A program made the translations under genes and the position numbers. A model generated the notes under the pieces. That model searched no databases. It saw only the letters and a program-made list of their open reading frames with translations, and was not told the origin of the DNA. From Deltaproteobacteria bacterium (GTDB lineage Bacteria; Myxococcota_A; Polyangia; Polyangiales; Houyiibacteriaceae), in the NCBI GenBank assembly GCA_017644045.1, contig JAEPMI010000012.1, forward strand, positions 255,666-319,665: a stretch of DNA of 64,000 bases, given 5' to 3'. Numbering within the stretch: the first letter of the stretch is position 1; every line of letters begins with the position of its first letter. Positions 18,587 to 27,038 of the stretch are shown here, one piece after another.

Positions 18587-19231
18587 CTGAAGGTCGTCAT
18601 CTACGCGGAGGGCCCGGCAGACGACTACAGTGTGGGGACCGAACCAGATCGGCTCCTGCGCCCCGGGGAGTTTGGCGCTGTTCACGTTCTGGTCAGCCGT
18701 CTTCTCACGGAGCGATGCGGCATGCCGCAGGTGTCACTTCACACTGGCCTGCACCTGCCCCGCTCGAGGCAGCCACGCGGGAGCGATCTCATTGGACCGC
18801 TCCTGAAGAAGCTGCTCGTTTGGCCCCCGTCGCTAGCGAGACCGGACCTCGCGGTGGTCTGTGTCGATCAAGATGGCGACAAGGACAGGCGGCGATTGCT
18901 GAAGGGACGTGTCAAGCGAGAGTCGTCCTGCCCGACCGTGGTGGCCGTTCCGAAGCCGGAACTGGAGGCCTGGCTCATGGCAGACATCGGTGCTCTCGGA
19001 ACGGTACTCTCTGTCACGGAGCAACCGCCCAAGCCGGAGACGCTGAAGCCCGGTGCAGCCAAGCTCTGGCTCGGCAACCAGATCGGTCGAGCACACGACA
19101 GGCCGGATGGGGCCGCGAAGGCACAGGTCCGGCGCGATCTGGCACTGGCCACTGACCTCGACATTGCCATCAAGCGGTGCCGGACGCTCAAGCTGTTTGC
19201 CGACGACCTGCGGGACGCGCTGGCAAGATAG
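18587..19231 (+). CDS. TOPRIM-like DUF4276-family protein, partner of the ATPase
   Basis: 214 residues from a CTG start. N-terminal VVIYAEGPADD (E8) and CVDQDGD (D94, D96) give the E...DxD pattern of TOPRIM folds, and ELEAWLMAD is typical of DUF4276/RloB-like proteins. In OLD-type and PARIS-type systems a TOPRIM nuclease is controlled by an ATPase; this pair has the same logic (inference). The CTG is supported by GAGGAG 8 nt upstream. The in-frame GTG at 18631 would delete the first catalytic motif, and the GTG at about 18511 would overlap the ATPase gene by some 70 nt. Lower GC than the flanks. Confidence 0.72.
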   Translation: MKVVIYAEGPADDYSVGTEPDRLLRPGEFGAVHVLVSRLLTERCGMPQVSLHTGLHLPRSRQPRGSDLIGPLLKKLLVWPPSLARPDLAVVCVDQDGDKDRRRLLKGRVKRESSCPTVVAVPKPELEAWLMADIGALGTVLSVTEQPPKPETLKPGAAKLWLGNQIGRAHDRPDGAAKAQVRRDLALATDLDIAIKRCRTLKLFADDLRDALAR

Positions 19232-19259
19232 GGACGCAAGCGACCGACCGGCCATGCCG

Positions 19260-19294
19260 AACCCCGTCCCCCGACGCCATTCGGGGACGGGGTT
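19260..19294 (+). terminator. hairpin terminator after the ATPase/TOPRIM pair
   Basis: A 12-bp perfect stem, AACCCCGTCCCC with GGGGACGGGGTT, and an 11-nt loop, starting 28 nt after the stop. Only a short T-rich stretch follows. Confidence 0.6.
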
Positions 19295-19351
19295 CGTCGT
19301 TTCCGTCGTCTCGTGCGCTTTTTGGGTTGCGCCTGGCCGCTCGCGACCCAA

Positions 19352-19389
19352 GACTTTGAACACGTTCGAAATTGAACTCGTTCAAAGTC
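19352..19389 (+). promoter_or_regulatory. double palindromic operator, TetR type
   Basis: Outer arms GACTTTGAAC (19352-19361) and GTTCAAAGTC (19380-19389) are perfect reverse complements. Inside lie two tandem copies of TTGAAC-NN-GTTCAA (the first with one mismatch). It lies just upstream of the 19401 gene, whose operon ends with a TetR regulator at 20215, so autoregulation through these sites is likely. Confidence 0.72.
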
Positions 19390-19400
19390 AGGAACCCGTC

Positions 19401-19808
19401 ATGGATACCCCGTCCCTTCTTCCCATCGTCTACGGCGTCTACGCCATCGCGAGCCTCGTGCTCACCATCGTCCTCGCCCGAGTGCTCTTCCGGCACGGCG
19501 AGGTACTGCTCGCCGACGTCTTCGCCGACCGGCCCGAGCTCGCCAAGGCCGTGAACCAGCTCCTGGTGGTCGGCTTCTACCTGGTGAACTTCGGCTACGC
19601 GCTCTTCATGCTGCGGGGCGGCCACGCGCACGACGCGGTCACCGCGATCGAGGCCCTCGCATCCAAGCTCGGCACCCTGCTGCTGAGCCTCGCCGCGATG
19701 CACTTCGTGAACCTCTTCTTCTTCCACCGCATGCGGCGGAAGGCGCGGCTGGCGGACATGCCCCCGCCCGTTCGCGAGCACGGCTACCTGCAGGGACAGG
19801 CCGCGTGA
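19401..19808 (+). CDS. small integral membrane protein of a TetR-controlled operon
   Basis: 135 residues with about three hydrophobic helices (VYGVYAIASLVLTIVLARVLF; LLVVGFYLVNFGYALFML; LGTLLLSLAAMHFVNLFFF) and a basic C-terminal tail. Not assigned to a named family. Its TGA overlaps the GTG of the DCC-family gene by 4 nt. It follows a double operator directly and so is probably the first gene of a three-gene operon with the DCC protein and the TetR repressor. An AGGA lies upstream as a weak ribosome site. Confidence 0.68.
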   Translation: MDTPSLLPIVYGVYAIASLVLTIVLARVLFRHGEVLLADVFADRPELAKAVNQLLVVGFYLVNFGYALFMLRGGHAHDAVTAIEALASKLGTLLLSLAAMHFVNLFFFHRMRRKARLADMPPPVREHGYLQGQAA

Positions 19809-20206
19809 CCGAGCTGACGGTCTTCTACGACGCGCACTGCCCGTTCTGCGTGCGCTGTCGTGACTGGCTCGCCGCCGAGCCAGCGCACGTGCCCCTCCGC
19901 CTGGTCCCCGCGGACTCGGCGGAGGCGGCGGCCCGCTGCGGGCCGCTCACCGGCCTCGGCGCGCACCTGGTGGTCGCCGACGAGCGCGGCCGCTTCTGGA
20001 TGGGCGCGGCGGCCTTCGTGGTCTGTCTCTGGGCGCTGAAGTCGTTCCGAGGTTGGGCCTTCGCGCTCACCCATCCGTGGCTCCGGGGCGTCGCGGCCTT
20101 CGCCTTCGACTGCCTCAGCGCGAGTCGCGGGTGGCTCTCGCTCCTGGTCGCCGGCAAGCGCTGTGAGGGTGCCTGCGGGCGACCGCCGAGAGCGGCCTAC
20201 CGCTGA
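19805..20206 (+). CDS. DCC-family (DUF393) thiol-disulfide oxidoreductase-like protein
   Basis: 133 residues. The N-terminal motif VFYDAHCPFCVRC carries the D-x2-CxxC hallmark of DUF393/YuxK proteins, a thioredoxin-fold family. The middle is hydrophobic (MGAAAFVVCLWALKS) and two more cysteines occur near the C-terminus (RCEGAC). Substrate unknown. GTG start coupled to the membrane-protein gene. The TetR gene follows 8 nt after the stop. Confidence 0.8.
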   Translation: MTELTVFYDAHCPFCVRCRDWLAAEPAHVPLRLVPADSAEAAARCGPLTGLGAHLVVADERGRFWMGAAAFVVCLWALKSFRGWAFALTHPWLRGVAAFAFDCLSASRGWLSLLVAGKRCEGACGRPPRAAYR

Positions 20207-20214
20207 CCCGTGGT

Positions 20215-20910
20215 ATGCGAGGGACCTTGCGAGCCGACGGCGAACGAAAGCGGGCGCTCATCTACGACACCGCGCTGGCGCTCTTCCGCGAGAAGGGCTT
20301 CGACGCGACGACGATGCGCGACATCGCCAAGAGCGCCGGCATCTCGCTCGGCAGCGCGTACCACTACTTCCCGTCGAAGGTCGCGATCGTCTTCGCGTAC
20401 TACGAAGAGGTGCAGGACGCGCACGAGGAGCGCGTCCGGAAGAAGCTCCCGAGGACGGACGGGCTGCTGGAGCGCCTGACGCTGGTCTTCGAGACCAAGC
20501 TCGAGCTCGTGCGGCGCGACCGGCAGCTCCTCGGGGCCATCGGCGCCACTCTGGTGCAGCCCGGCAACGAGCTCTCCGCGTTCAGCGTCGAAGGACGTGA
20601 TTTCCTCCAGCGGAGCGTGGCGCTCTTCGACGCGGCGCTCGAGCCGCTCGCCACCACACCCGAGGCCCGCCGCACGATGGCTCTCCTCCTGTGGACCGCT
20701 CACCTCGGCATGATGCTGCGGCTCGTCCACGACGACTCCCGCGGCCAGAAGCGCACCAAGTCGTTGGTCTCCCGCGCGCTGACCATGGCGGTCCCCCTGC
20801 TCCAGCTCGCCGCGACACCGATGGGCGCCGGCCTGCTCGCTCAGCTGCGCTCGCTCCTCGAGGAGAACGGCTTGATGCCGCTCCCCGAAGAGACGCTCAG
20901 CGAAGGATGA
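20215..20910 (+). CDS. TetR-family transcriptional regulator
   Basis: 231 residues. The N-terminal helix-turn-helix [36 protein letters not shown] is unmistakably TetR; the rest is a helical ligand-binding domain. As last gene of the 19401 operon it is the natural candidate to bind the TTGAAC-NN-GTTCAA sites at 19352-19389. Its 3' end overlaps the convergent fibro-slime gene by 14 nt. Confidence 0.9.
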   Translation: MRGTLRADGERKRALIYDTALALFREKGFDATTMRDIAKSAGISLGSAYHYFPSKVAIVFAYYEEVQDAHEERVRKKLPRTDGLLERLTLVFETKLELVRRDRQLLGAIGATLVQPGNELSAFSVEGRDFLQRSVALFDAALEPLATTPEARRTMALLLWTAHLGMMLRLVHDDSRGQKRTKSLVSRALTMAVPLLQLAATPMGAGLLAQLRSLLEENGLMPLPEETLSEG

Positions 20911-21705
20911 AGCACTCGATCGAGGTCTCGATCCGGAAGTTGCTCTCGTTCGTGTGGCGCTCGGCGTGGAACACATCGAAGTCGTAGCGGTTGCCCGTCT
21001 CGATCCCGAGCATCGCCGCCTGCGCGTCGAAGTCGATGGTGCCTTCCACCGCCGGGTGCAGCCCGCCGAGGTCGAGGGCCAGCTGACCGTTCACGAAGAC
21101 CCAGACGTCGTCATCGCCGCGGAAGGTGAAGGTCTCGCCGCCGCGGTACTCGAAAGTCGCGTGGATCTCCGTCGTGAAGTGGAAGTTGTGGCCGTCGCTC
21201 GTCTCGGGGAAGCCCATCCCGTCGAGCGGGAAGAAGCTCGAGTCGTCGAAGACGAACACGCCGGGGGAGGTCTCCATCAGGGGCAGGCCGATGGTGAAGG
21301 CCTGATTCACGCCGTCGACGTCGTTGTACCACTGGGCGAAGTTCTCCGGCCCGGTGGTCTGACTGGTCGGGCCGTCGGCCGCGTGGACGGGCTTGTCGTC
21401 CGCGCCGAGCATGGCCTCCACCAGCCGGTGGTCGCCCCACTCCCGCTGAACGACTCGAAGTCCGGGTGGTCGGAGCGGAAGTCGCGAATGGTCGCCTCGA
21501 GGTCGTCGCACGTGTCGGGCAGGCCGAAGTCGCGCGGCGGACCGAAGTCGCGGGGCGGACCGAAGTCGCGGCCACCGCTCGGCCCCATGTCGTCGCCGCC
21601 CTCGCCGCCGCCGTCGCGACCGAGCCCGTCCCCCAGCTCTCCGTCGCAATCACAGGCGCCCAGGGCGAGGAGAGAGGCGATCACGAGGGCCGAGGGTGTG
21701 CGCAT
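20897..21705 (-). pseudogene. frameshifted fibro-slime domain lipoprotein
   Basis: Two overlapping frames encode one protein. The first frame (from ATG 21705) has a lipoprotein signal (LLALGAC), a Gly/Asp linker with three RDFGPP-type repeats, and [16 protein letters not shown], the start of a fibro-slime domain. The continuation ([17 protein letters not shown], then [27 protein letters not shown] and the rest to 20897) is in the -1 frame. The shift falls at about 21436-21446 in a G-rich stretch. A single-base indel restores a full domain, so this is either a recent mutation or a sequencing error. Fibro-slime/PA14-like domains are surface adhesion or sugar-binding modules. Confidence 0.75.
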
Positions 21706-21812
21706 GCCCACAGCTTCGTCGGTCGAGCGCCGGCCCGCAACAACGGTGTGGTCGCGGATCGGCCCTAGATCTCAGGGGGATTGGAAGAATGCAGCCAGGC
21801 GCTCAGCCGGGC

Positions 21813-23600
21813 TCAGGCGTCGGCGGGATCGGCGCCGTTGCCGTTCGATGCCGGCTCGTCGCTCCAGAGGCCGGTCCGCATGGTCTGCATCCGGCCTTCG
21901 ACCTCGACGAGACGCGCCAGGGTCATGCCCACGTCGCCCTCGAGCTTGGTCTGGGCCTGCGCGCCCTGCCCCTTCGCCTCACGCGCCATCCGGACGAGCT
22001 CCGCGATGCTGCGGGTCATCTCCTCGTTGGCGCGGGTGACGAACTCGATGAGCCGCACGCCGAACTCGTCGATGCGCTCGTCGAAGGCGTCCGACATCTT
22101 GTTCGCTGCCTCGAGCACCAGCTTCGGTGCCTCTTCCTTGGCGCGCTCCTTCACCTGCTTGTCGGCCCGGCCGCGGAAGACCAGCGCGAGCACCGGCGCC
22201 GCGAGCGCCAGCGCGCCACCGACGAGCACGTTGGAGAGCACCATCAGGGTCACGCCGAAGGCGCCGACCGCGAACACGCCCACGTCGTAGGCGAAGGTGT
22301 TCACGTCGAGGTCGAGCTCGGTCGCGTCGTCGCCGAGCACGGCCCGCAGATGTTCCGCGCGCGCGCTCGCGTCCTCGGTCACGAAGGCGATGGCCTCTTC
22401 GGCCACCTTCTCGAGCCGCACCGCGATGGCCTCGGCCTGCTGCTCGGCGAGGTCCTTGAACTTCTCCTCGATGAAGCCCGCGAGGTGCTTGCGGAGGTCC
22501 TTGGCGTCGCTCTGATCGATCTCGCCCGGGAGCTGGTCGGCGAAGCGGCGCGCGAAGCCCTCGACGTCGGCACGGACGACGGCCTTCACCGCGCTCACCG
22601 ACTCCTTGATCCGCGCCTTGCGCTCGGCCATCCGCTCGGCGCTCTGCTCGAGATCCTCCTCGAGGGTCTTGAGCCGGCGGTCGAGCTCGGCCTGGTCCAT
22701 CGCGAGCGCGCGCTTCTGGACCTCGATGCCCGTCTTCAACGTCGCGGCCGTGCGAATGCCGTCGCCGAGCGCGTTGTCGAGGAGCACCCGCCCGCGCTCG
22801 TCGCGCAGGAAGGTCTTCAGGTGGTCCGTCAGCGCGTCCATCCCGCTGGTCGACCGGTCGCCTTCGAGGGCCTGCTCGGCGCTCACGCCGAAGACGATCG
22901 GATCGTCCATCAGCTTGCCGAGGTTGAGCCGCGCGTAGGCCAGCGCCTCCTCGCGCTCCTCGTCGTCGAGAATGTCCATCTTGTTCACGACGAAGATGAC
23001 CTTGTCGCGCGACTGGGCGAGGAGCTTGCTCGCGACGAAGGAGCGCTCCGATTCCTTCAGGATCTGCCCCGCGTCGAGCAGGAAGAGAATGGCGTCGCTG
23101 CGCGGGATGTAGCCGTAGGTGATCTCCGCGCGCGCCTCGTTGATGTCGTTCACGCCCGGCGTGTCGACCAGCACCACGCCCTCTTCGAGGAAGGGCGCCG
23201 GGTAGAGCACGTCGAGGTGCTTGACCGCGTCGGCGACCGCCGAGCCGCCGACCTCGTACTGCTCGAGGTCCGCGATGGCGAGCTCCTTCTCGGTGCCGTC
23301 GCCGACGGCCTTGGCCTTCTTGTCGGTGCCGTGCGCCACGTGGTGGATGACCGCGGTCGTCGGGGTCACGCCCATCGGGAGCAACGGCGCGCCGAGGAGC
23401 GCGTTCACGAAGGTCGTCTTGCCGTGGTTGAACTCGCCGAGGACGACCAGGTGGAAGCGCTCGTCACGCAACCGAGGGATGCGGTCGTCGCGGAGCTTGC
23501 GCGCCAGCGACTTGGCGCCGGCTTCGTCGGCCAGGGCGGCCACGTCCCGAAGGCTGCGCAGCGCCTCCTTCTTGAGATCTCCGTAGGCGTTCTCGCTCAT
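21813..23600 (-). CDS. bacterial dynamin-like GTPase
   Basis: 595 residues. GTPase domain with G1 GEFNHGKTT (55-63), the switch threonine in GVTPTTAV, G3 DTPGVND and G4 NKMD. Long helical stalk regions follow, rich in Glu/Lys/Arg, then a hydrophobic paddle-like segment (about 455-500: VGVFAVGAFGVTLMVLSNVLVGG), another helix and a flexible Ala/Asn tail. This is the layout of bacterial dynamins that bind and remodel membranes. The gene lies 19 nt downstream of an M48 peptidase gene; a GAAGGGAAG ribosome site precedes the ATG. Confidence 0.9.
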   Translation of the reverse strand: MSENAYGDLKKEALRSLRDVAALADEAGAKSLARKLRDDRIPRLRDERFHLVVLGEFNHGKTTFVNALLGAPLLPMGVTPTTAVIHHVAHGTDKKAKAVGDGTEKELAIADLEQYEVGGSAVADAVKHLDVLYPAPFLEEGVVLVDTPGVNDINEARAEITYGYIPRSDAILFLLDAGQILKESERSFVASKLLAQSRDKVIFVVNKMDILDDEEREEALAYARLNLGKLMDDPIVFGVSAEQALEGDRSTSGMDALTDHLKTFLRDERGRVLLDNALGDGIRTAATLKTGIEVQKRALAMDQAELDRRLKTLEEDLEQSAERMAERKARIKESVSAVKAVVRADVEGFARRFADQLPGEIDQSDAKDLRKHLAGFIEEKFKDLAEQQAEAIAVRLEKVAEEAIAFVTEDASARAEHLRAVLGDDATELDLDVNTFAYDVGVFAVGAFGVTLMVLSNVLVGGALALAAPVLALVFRGRADKQVKERAKEEAPKLVLEAANKMSDAFDERIDEFGVRLIEFVTRANEEMTRSIAELVRMAREAKGQGAQAQTKLEGDVGMTLARLVEVEGRMQTMRTGLWSDEPASNGNGADPADA

Positions 23601-23619
23601 CGTCTTCCCTTCGTGCGCC

Positions 23620-24507
23620 TCAGCGGCGGGCGCCGGCGATCTTTACGATCTCGGTGGTCCGTTCGTCGACCGTCTTCATGTCCAGCCCATCGTCTCCGAG
23701 GCCCATGGCCTTCCGGTAGTAGGCGCTCTCCGCGAAGACCCGCAGCGCGGCGACGCGCTTGGGCAGCAGCGGGTGCGAGTCGAAGACCTCGGTGAAGCGA
23801 CCGACTCCCTTCTGGCTCTCCTCGAGCTGGTCCATGTAGGCCTCGACGTCGATGTCCTCGTAGTGCTTGGTCGACCCGGAAGCCATCTTCACGAACGTCC
23901 GTTCGGCGACCTCGAGGTCCCGGCAGCAGAGCATGCCCGCACGGTCGCAGGTCAGCTCCGCGCGCCGCGACCAGGTCCGCAGCGCGGCGGTGACCACCGG
24001 CTGGAGCGGCCGCAGGATCGCCGGGAGCTGACTGAGCAGCATCATGGTCGTCAGGTAGACCACGTGCTTGTTCTGGATGTGGCCCATCTCGTGACCGATG
24101 ACGAAGCGGAGCTCGTCGTCGGAGAAGTGATCCACCAGCTGGGAGTGGACGACGATGAAGGAGTCGTCCTGGGTCCCGAAGGTGAAGGCGTTCATGACCG
24201 GGCTGTTGGTCAGGTAGAGCGCCGGCATCGTGATGCCCAGCGTCTCGGCGCACTCCTTGGCGATCGCGTGGATCCTCGGGAGCTGCTTGGGGCCGACCTT
24301 CAATGAGCGCCCGATGTACTTGTGCTGGATCAGGTGCTTCTGCCCTCGTACCAGCGAGGCGACCACCAGCTCGAGGGGGCGGAAGTTCTTGAACCCCCGC
24401 AGCATCTTGAGGTCGGGCCCGAAGGCGTAGCGGTCGTCTTCCTCGATGCCACCGAGGGCGCCGCTCTCACGCTTCGATATGTACTCATTGAAGCTGAACT
24501 CGCTCAA
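23620..24507 (-). CDS. M48-family zinc metallopeptidase
   Basis: 295 residues. Catalytic motif H139EMGH143 in FVIGHEMGHIQNKH, with the third zinc ligand in RRAELTCDRAG. The family's C-terminal DSHPLLPKRVAALR is also present. No signal peptide; one weakly hydrophobic segment follows the active site (LTTMMLLSQLPAIL). The TTG at 24507 is chosen because GGAGGT lies immediately upstream and no ATG gives a reasonable N-terminus. Probably co-transcribed with the dynamin gene, suggesting a membrane quality-control role (inference). Its domain aligns with the inactive C-terminus of the giant TPR protein at 53124-63320. Confidence 0.86.
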   Translation of the reverse strand: MSEFSFNEYISKRESGALGGIEEDDRYAFGPDLKMLRGFKNFRPLELVVASLVRGQKHLIQHKYIGRSLKVGPKQLPRIHAIAKECAETLGITMPALYLTNSPVMNAFTFGTQDDSFIVVHSQLVDHFSDDELRFVIGHEMGHIQNKHVVYLTTMMLLSQLPAILRPLQPVVTAALRTWSRRAELTCDRAGMLCCRDLEVAERTFVKMASGSTKHYEDIDVEAYMDQLEESQKGVGRFTEVFDSHPLLPKRVAALRVFAESAYYRKAMGLGDDGLDMKTVDERTTEIVKIAGARR

Positions 24508-24668
24508 AGGACCTCCAATGGGCCACTGAGGCCGCCCGGCCACACTAAGACCACCGTCGACCGGTGACAACGCTGCACGATCCTCCAACCCCCCGGGCCC
24601 CCACCCCATTCCGCCCGTGAGCAGCTCCAGTGACTCCCGGGGCCGCTTCTGATAGGGGCTCTCCCCTC

Positions 24669-25721
24669 ATGGGAATCACCATCATCGGTACCGGCCGCTA
24701 CGTGCCTGGAGTCCCCGTCACCAACGATCAGCTCTCGAAGGTGATGGAGACGAGCGACGAGTGGATCTACCCGCGCACGGGCATTCGCCAGCGTCACTTC
24801 GTGGAAGAGGGCGAAGGGGTCAGCGACCTCGCGCTCAAGGCCTGCCAGAAGGCGATCGCCGACGCCGGCATCGAGCCGGAGGACATCGACTTCATCGTCT
24901 TCGCGACGATGACGCCGGAGTTCATCTTCCCGGGGTCCGGCGGCCTGCTCGGCGCGAAGCTCGGGATCCCTCGGGTGCCGGCGCTCGACATCCGGCAGCA
25001 GTGCGCGGCGATGCCCTACGGGCTCCAGGTGGCCAACGGCCTCGTCGTCAGCGGGGCGGCCAAGACGGTGCTCCTGGTCGGCGCCGATGCCCACGCCGGG
25101 TTCATGCCCTGGGAGGACTGGGACGTCCTGAGCGGCGAGTCCGACCGCGAGGTCAGCGAAGAGGCCTTCGACCGGGGCACCCGCCACCGCGGGCTCGCCG
25201 TGCTCTTCGGCGACGGCGCGGCGGCGATGGTCCTGCGGGACGCCGGCGAGGGCAAAGGCTTCCTCGGCGCGGACCTGCACACCGATGGCCGACTCTACGA
25301 CCGCATCTACATCGCCTCCGGCGGCTTTCGCAGCCGGCCCTACTTCACGCCCGAGATGTACGAGCGCGAAGAGCACATCCCGCGGATGCAGGGCCGCGAT
25401 CTCTTCAAGGTCGCCGTCACCGAGCTCAGCCGATCGGTGCGGACCATCTGCGAGGACTGCGGGGTGACCCTCGACGACGTGGACTGGTTCATCGCCCACC
25501 AGGCGAACGACCGGATCAACGGCGCGGTGGCCAAGGCGCTCAAGCTCCCGCCGGAGAAGGTGCCGTCGAACATCGCGAAGTACGGCAACACCTCGGCGGC
25601 GACCATCGGCATCCTGCTCGACGAGCTCCGGCGCGACGGGAAGGTGAAGGAGGGCGATCTCTGCTGCTTCCTCGCCCTCGGCTCGGGCCTCAACTGGGGT
25701 GCGTCGCTCGTCCAGCTCTGA
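24669..25721 (+). CDS. beta-ketoacyl-ACP synthase III-like condensing enzyme
   Basis: 350 residues, thiolase fold. N-terminal GITIIGTGRYVPG and the catalytic triad Cys112 (RQQCAAM), His277 (FIAHQAN) and Asn307 (KYGNTSAATIG) are all in place. In E. coli FabH the order is C112-H244-N274; the larger spacing here reflects insertions around 130-160 and 205-230, as in FabH paralogues that use unusual acyl primers. Monocistronic; its end overlaps the convergent MpaB-like gene by 32 nt. The ATG at 24669 gives the canonical start. Confidence 0.9.
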   Translation: MGITIIGTGRYVPGVPVTNDQLSKVMETSDEWIYPRTGIRQRHFVEEGEGVSDLALKACQKAIADAGIEPEDIDFIVFATMTPEFIFPGSGGLLGAKLGIPRVPALDIRQQCAAMPYGLQVANGLVVSGAAKTVLLVGADAHAGFMPWEDWDVLSGESDREVSEEAFDRGTRHRGLAVLFGDGAAAMVLRDAGEGKGFLGADLHTDGRLYDRIYIASGGFRSRPYFTPEMYEREEHIPRMQGRDLFKVAVTELSRSVRTICEDCGVTLDDVDWFIAHQANDRINGAVAKALKLPPEKVPSNIAKYGNTSAATIGILLDELRRDGKVKEGDLCCFLALGSGLNWGASLVQL

Positions 25722-26955
25722 GCGGCATGCGCGCCTTCGCCTTTCGATCGGCGTAGGGCACGTAGTGGACGTCCTGGCCGCCGCCGAGCTCGGTGATCAC
25801 TCGCCGCTGGAGCCGTAGTCCGCGCCACTCGGCGAGCGGGGTCGCCCCCGGCAGATGGGTGCGCACGGTCTCGAGGCCGAAGCGCACCGCGCTCAGCCCC
25901 CAGAGCAAGCGATGCTCCGGCGCCGGCGGGAGCCCGATGTCGTCGACCGCCTCGTCGCCGAGGGTCATGCGCGAGACGCAGACGCGGTAGCGCATCAACA
26001 TCCGCGCGAGCAGCTTCTGCGCGGGCCCCACCGCGAGCCGTTCGGGCAGCTCGTGGAGCGCCTTGGCGAGCGCACGGCTGTCGTCGTCGGCGTGCGGGTT
26101 CGTCAGGCCGTGGATCAGCATCTGCCGCACGCCGGCGCGATAGTCGTGCGCGAGCAGCGCGTCGTCGGCGCCCATGATCACACCGACGTAGCGCCAGAGG
26201 TGCATGACCGCGTCGCGCTCCTCGGGTGTGAAGCGGAAGCCGAGCACCATGAGCCCCGAGAGGTAGATCGCGGAGAACTCGAGCTGGGTCGCGGCCATGT
26301 CCGTCTGGTTGATGGGCATGCCCCACGCCTCGAAGTCCCAGTCGTCGCGCCGCTTCAGGCTCCGCCGCACCATCGCGTGCATCAGCCGCACGCGGCAGGC
26401 GCTCTCGAAGCCCGGCGAGAAGCGCCCGAGCCCGTCGGACTCGATCACGTCGAGCACGAAGCGGGAGGTCTCGGCGATTCGGCGTACGACCATCTTGTCG
26501 AGCGCCCCGGTCATCGCGAGCGGCTTCACGGCGGCGCTGCTCCGGTAGCCGCCCATGAGCGCCATGGCGGTCAGGATGGTGCCGGCGGCGGCCCCACCGC
26601 GATGCATGACCCGACGAGCCAGCCGGATCGCGTCGTGGTCCAACCACTCCGGCTCGCTCTCGAGCGGCGCGAACCAGCGCACCAGCGCCTCGGGGGCGTC
26701 GGGTGCGGCCACCAGCCCACGCTCGACCACGCGGTCGAAGAGCTCGCGCGCTCTGCGGGGGTCCGTGGCCGCCCACTCCACGAAGGCGTCGGCGACCGGG
26801 TCGCCGCGGGTGAGTCCCTCCCGTAGGCCGACCACGTCGGCGTCGTCTGGCTGGATGTCGATCTTCAGGAAGCGGCTCAGCCGGCGATAGGGCCGGTCCT
26901 CCCGAACCAGCCGGTGACCCTGCCAACGAGTGGGGACGAGGCTCGTGTCGCTCAT
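25690..26955 (-). CDS. MpaB/latex-clearing-like oxygenase (DUF2236-type)
   Basis: 421 residues. A helical b-type haem oxygenase-like protein: VMHRGGAAAGTILTAMALMGG, RVRLMHAMVRR with a conserved His, and WGMPINQTDMAATQLEFSAI are typical of the MpaB/DUF2236 family, which includes rubber oxygenase Lcp. Substrate unknown. Cytosolic, no signal peptide. Divergent from a TetR gene at 27039 with an operator-like dyad between them. TAGCAT lies 6 nt before the ATG, suggesting a leaderless transcript controlled at that dyad. Confidence 0.8.
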   Translation of the reverse strand: MSDTSLVPTRWQGHRLVREDRPYRRLSRFLKIDIQPDDADVVGLREGLTRGDPVADAFVEWAATDPRRARELFDRVVERGLVAAPDAPEALVRWFAPLESEPEWLDHDAIRLARRVMHRGGAAAGTILTAMALMGGYRSSAAVKPLAMTGALDKMVVRRIAETSRFVLDVIESDGLGRFSPGFESACRVRLMHAMVRRSLKRRDDWDFEAWGMPINQTDMAATQLEFSAIYLSGLMVLGFRFTPEERDAVMHLWRYVGVIMGADDALLAHDYRAGVRQMLIHGLTNPHADDDSRALAKALHELPERLAVGPAQKLLARMLMRYRVCVSRMTLGDEAVDDIGLPPAPEHRLLWGLSAVRFGLETVRTHLPGATPLAEWRGLRLQRRVITELGGGQDVHYVPYADRKAKARMPLRAGRATHPS

Positions 26956-26967
26956 GGGCCCATGCTA

Positions 26968-26986
26968 ACCTGAGCAATCGCTCGGT
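26968..26986. promoter_or_regulatory. putative TetR operator in the MpaB/TetR divergent region
   Basis: ACCTGAGC-AAT-CGCTCGGT: an imperfect dyad whose core is GAGC-AATC-GCTC. It overlaps the probable MpaB promoter and lies between two divergent starts 83 nt apart. Confidence 0.45.
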
Positions 26987-27038
26987 TTTACTCGGATTCG
27001 GGAGAACCGGACCCGGGCAGCGACCCCGAGAGTACGAA

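Noticed and set aside
17679-19231. Assignment to a named system such as Gabija or PARIS
   Set aside because: There is no UvrD-like helicase, and the TOPRIM protein looks like DUF4276 rather than DUF4435. Only the general ATPase plus TOPRIM logic matches.
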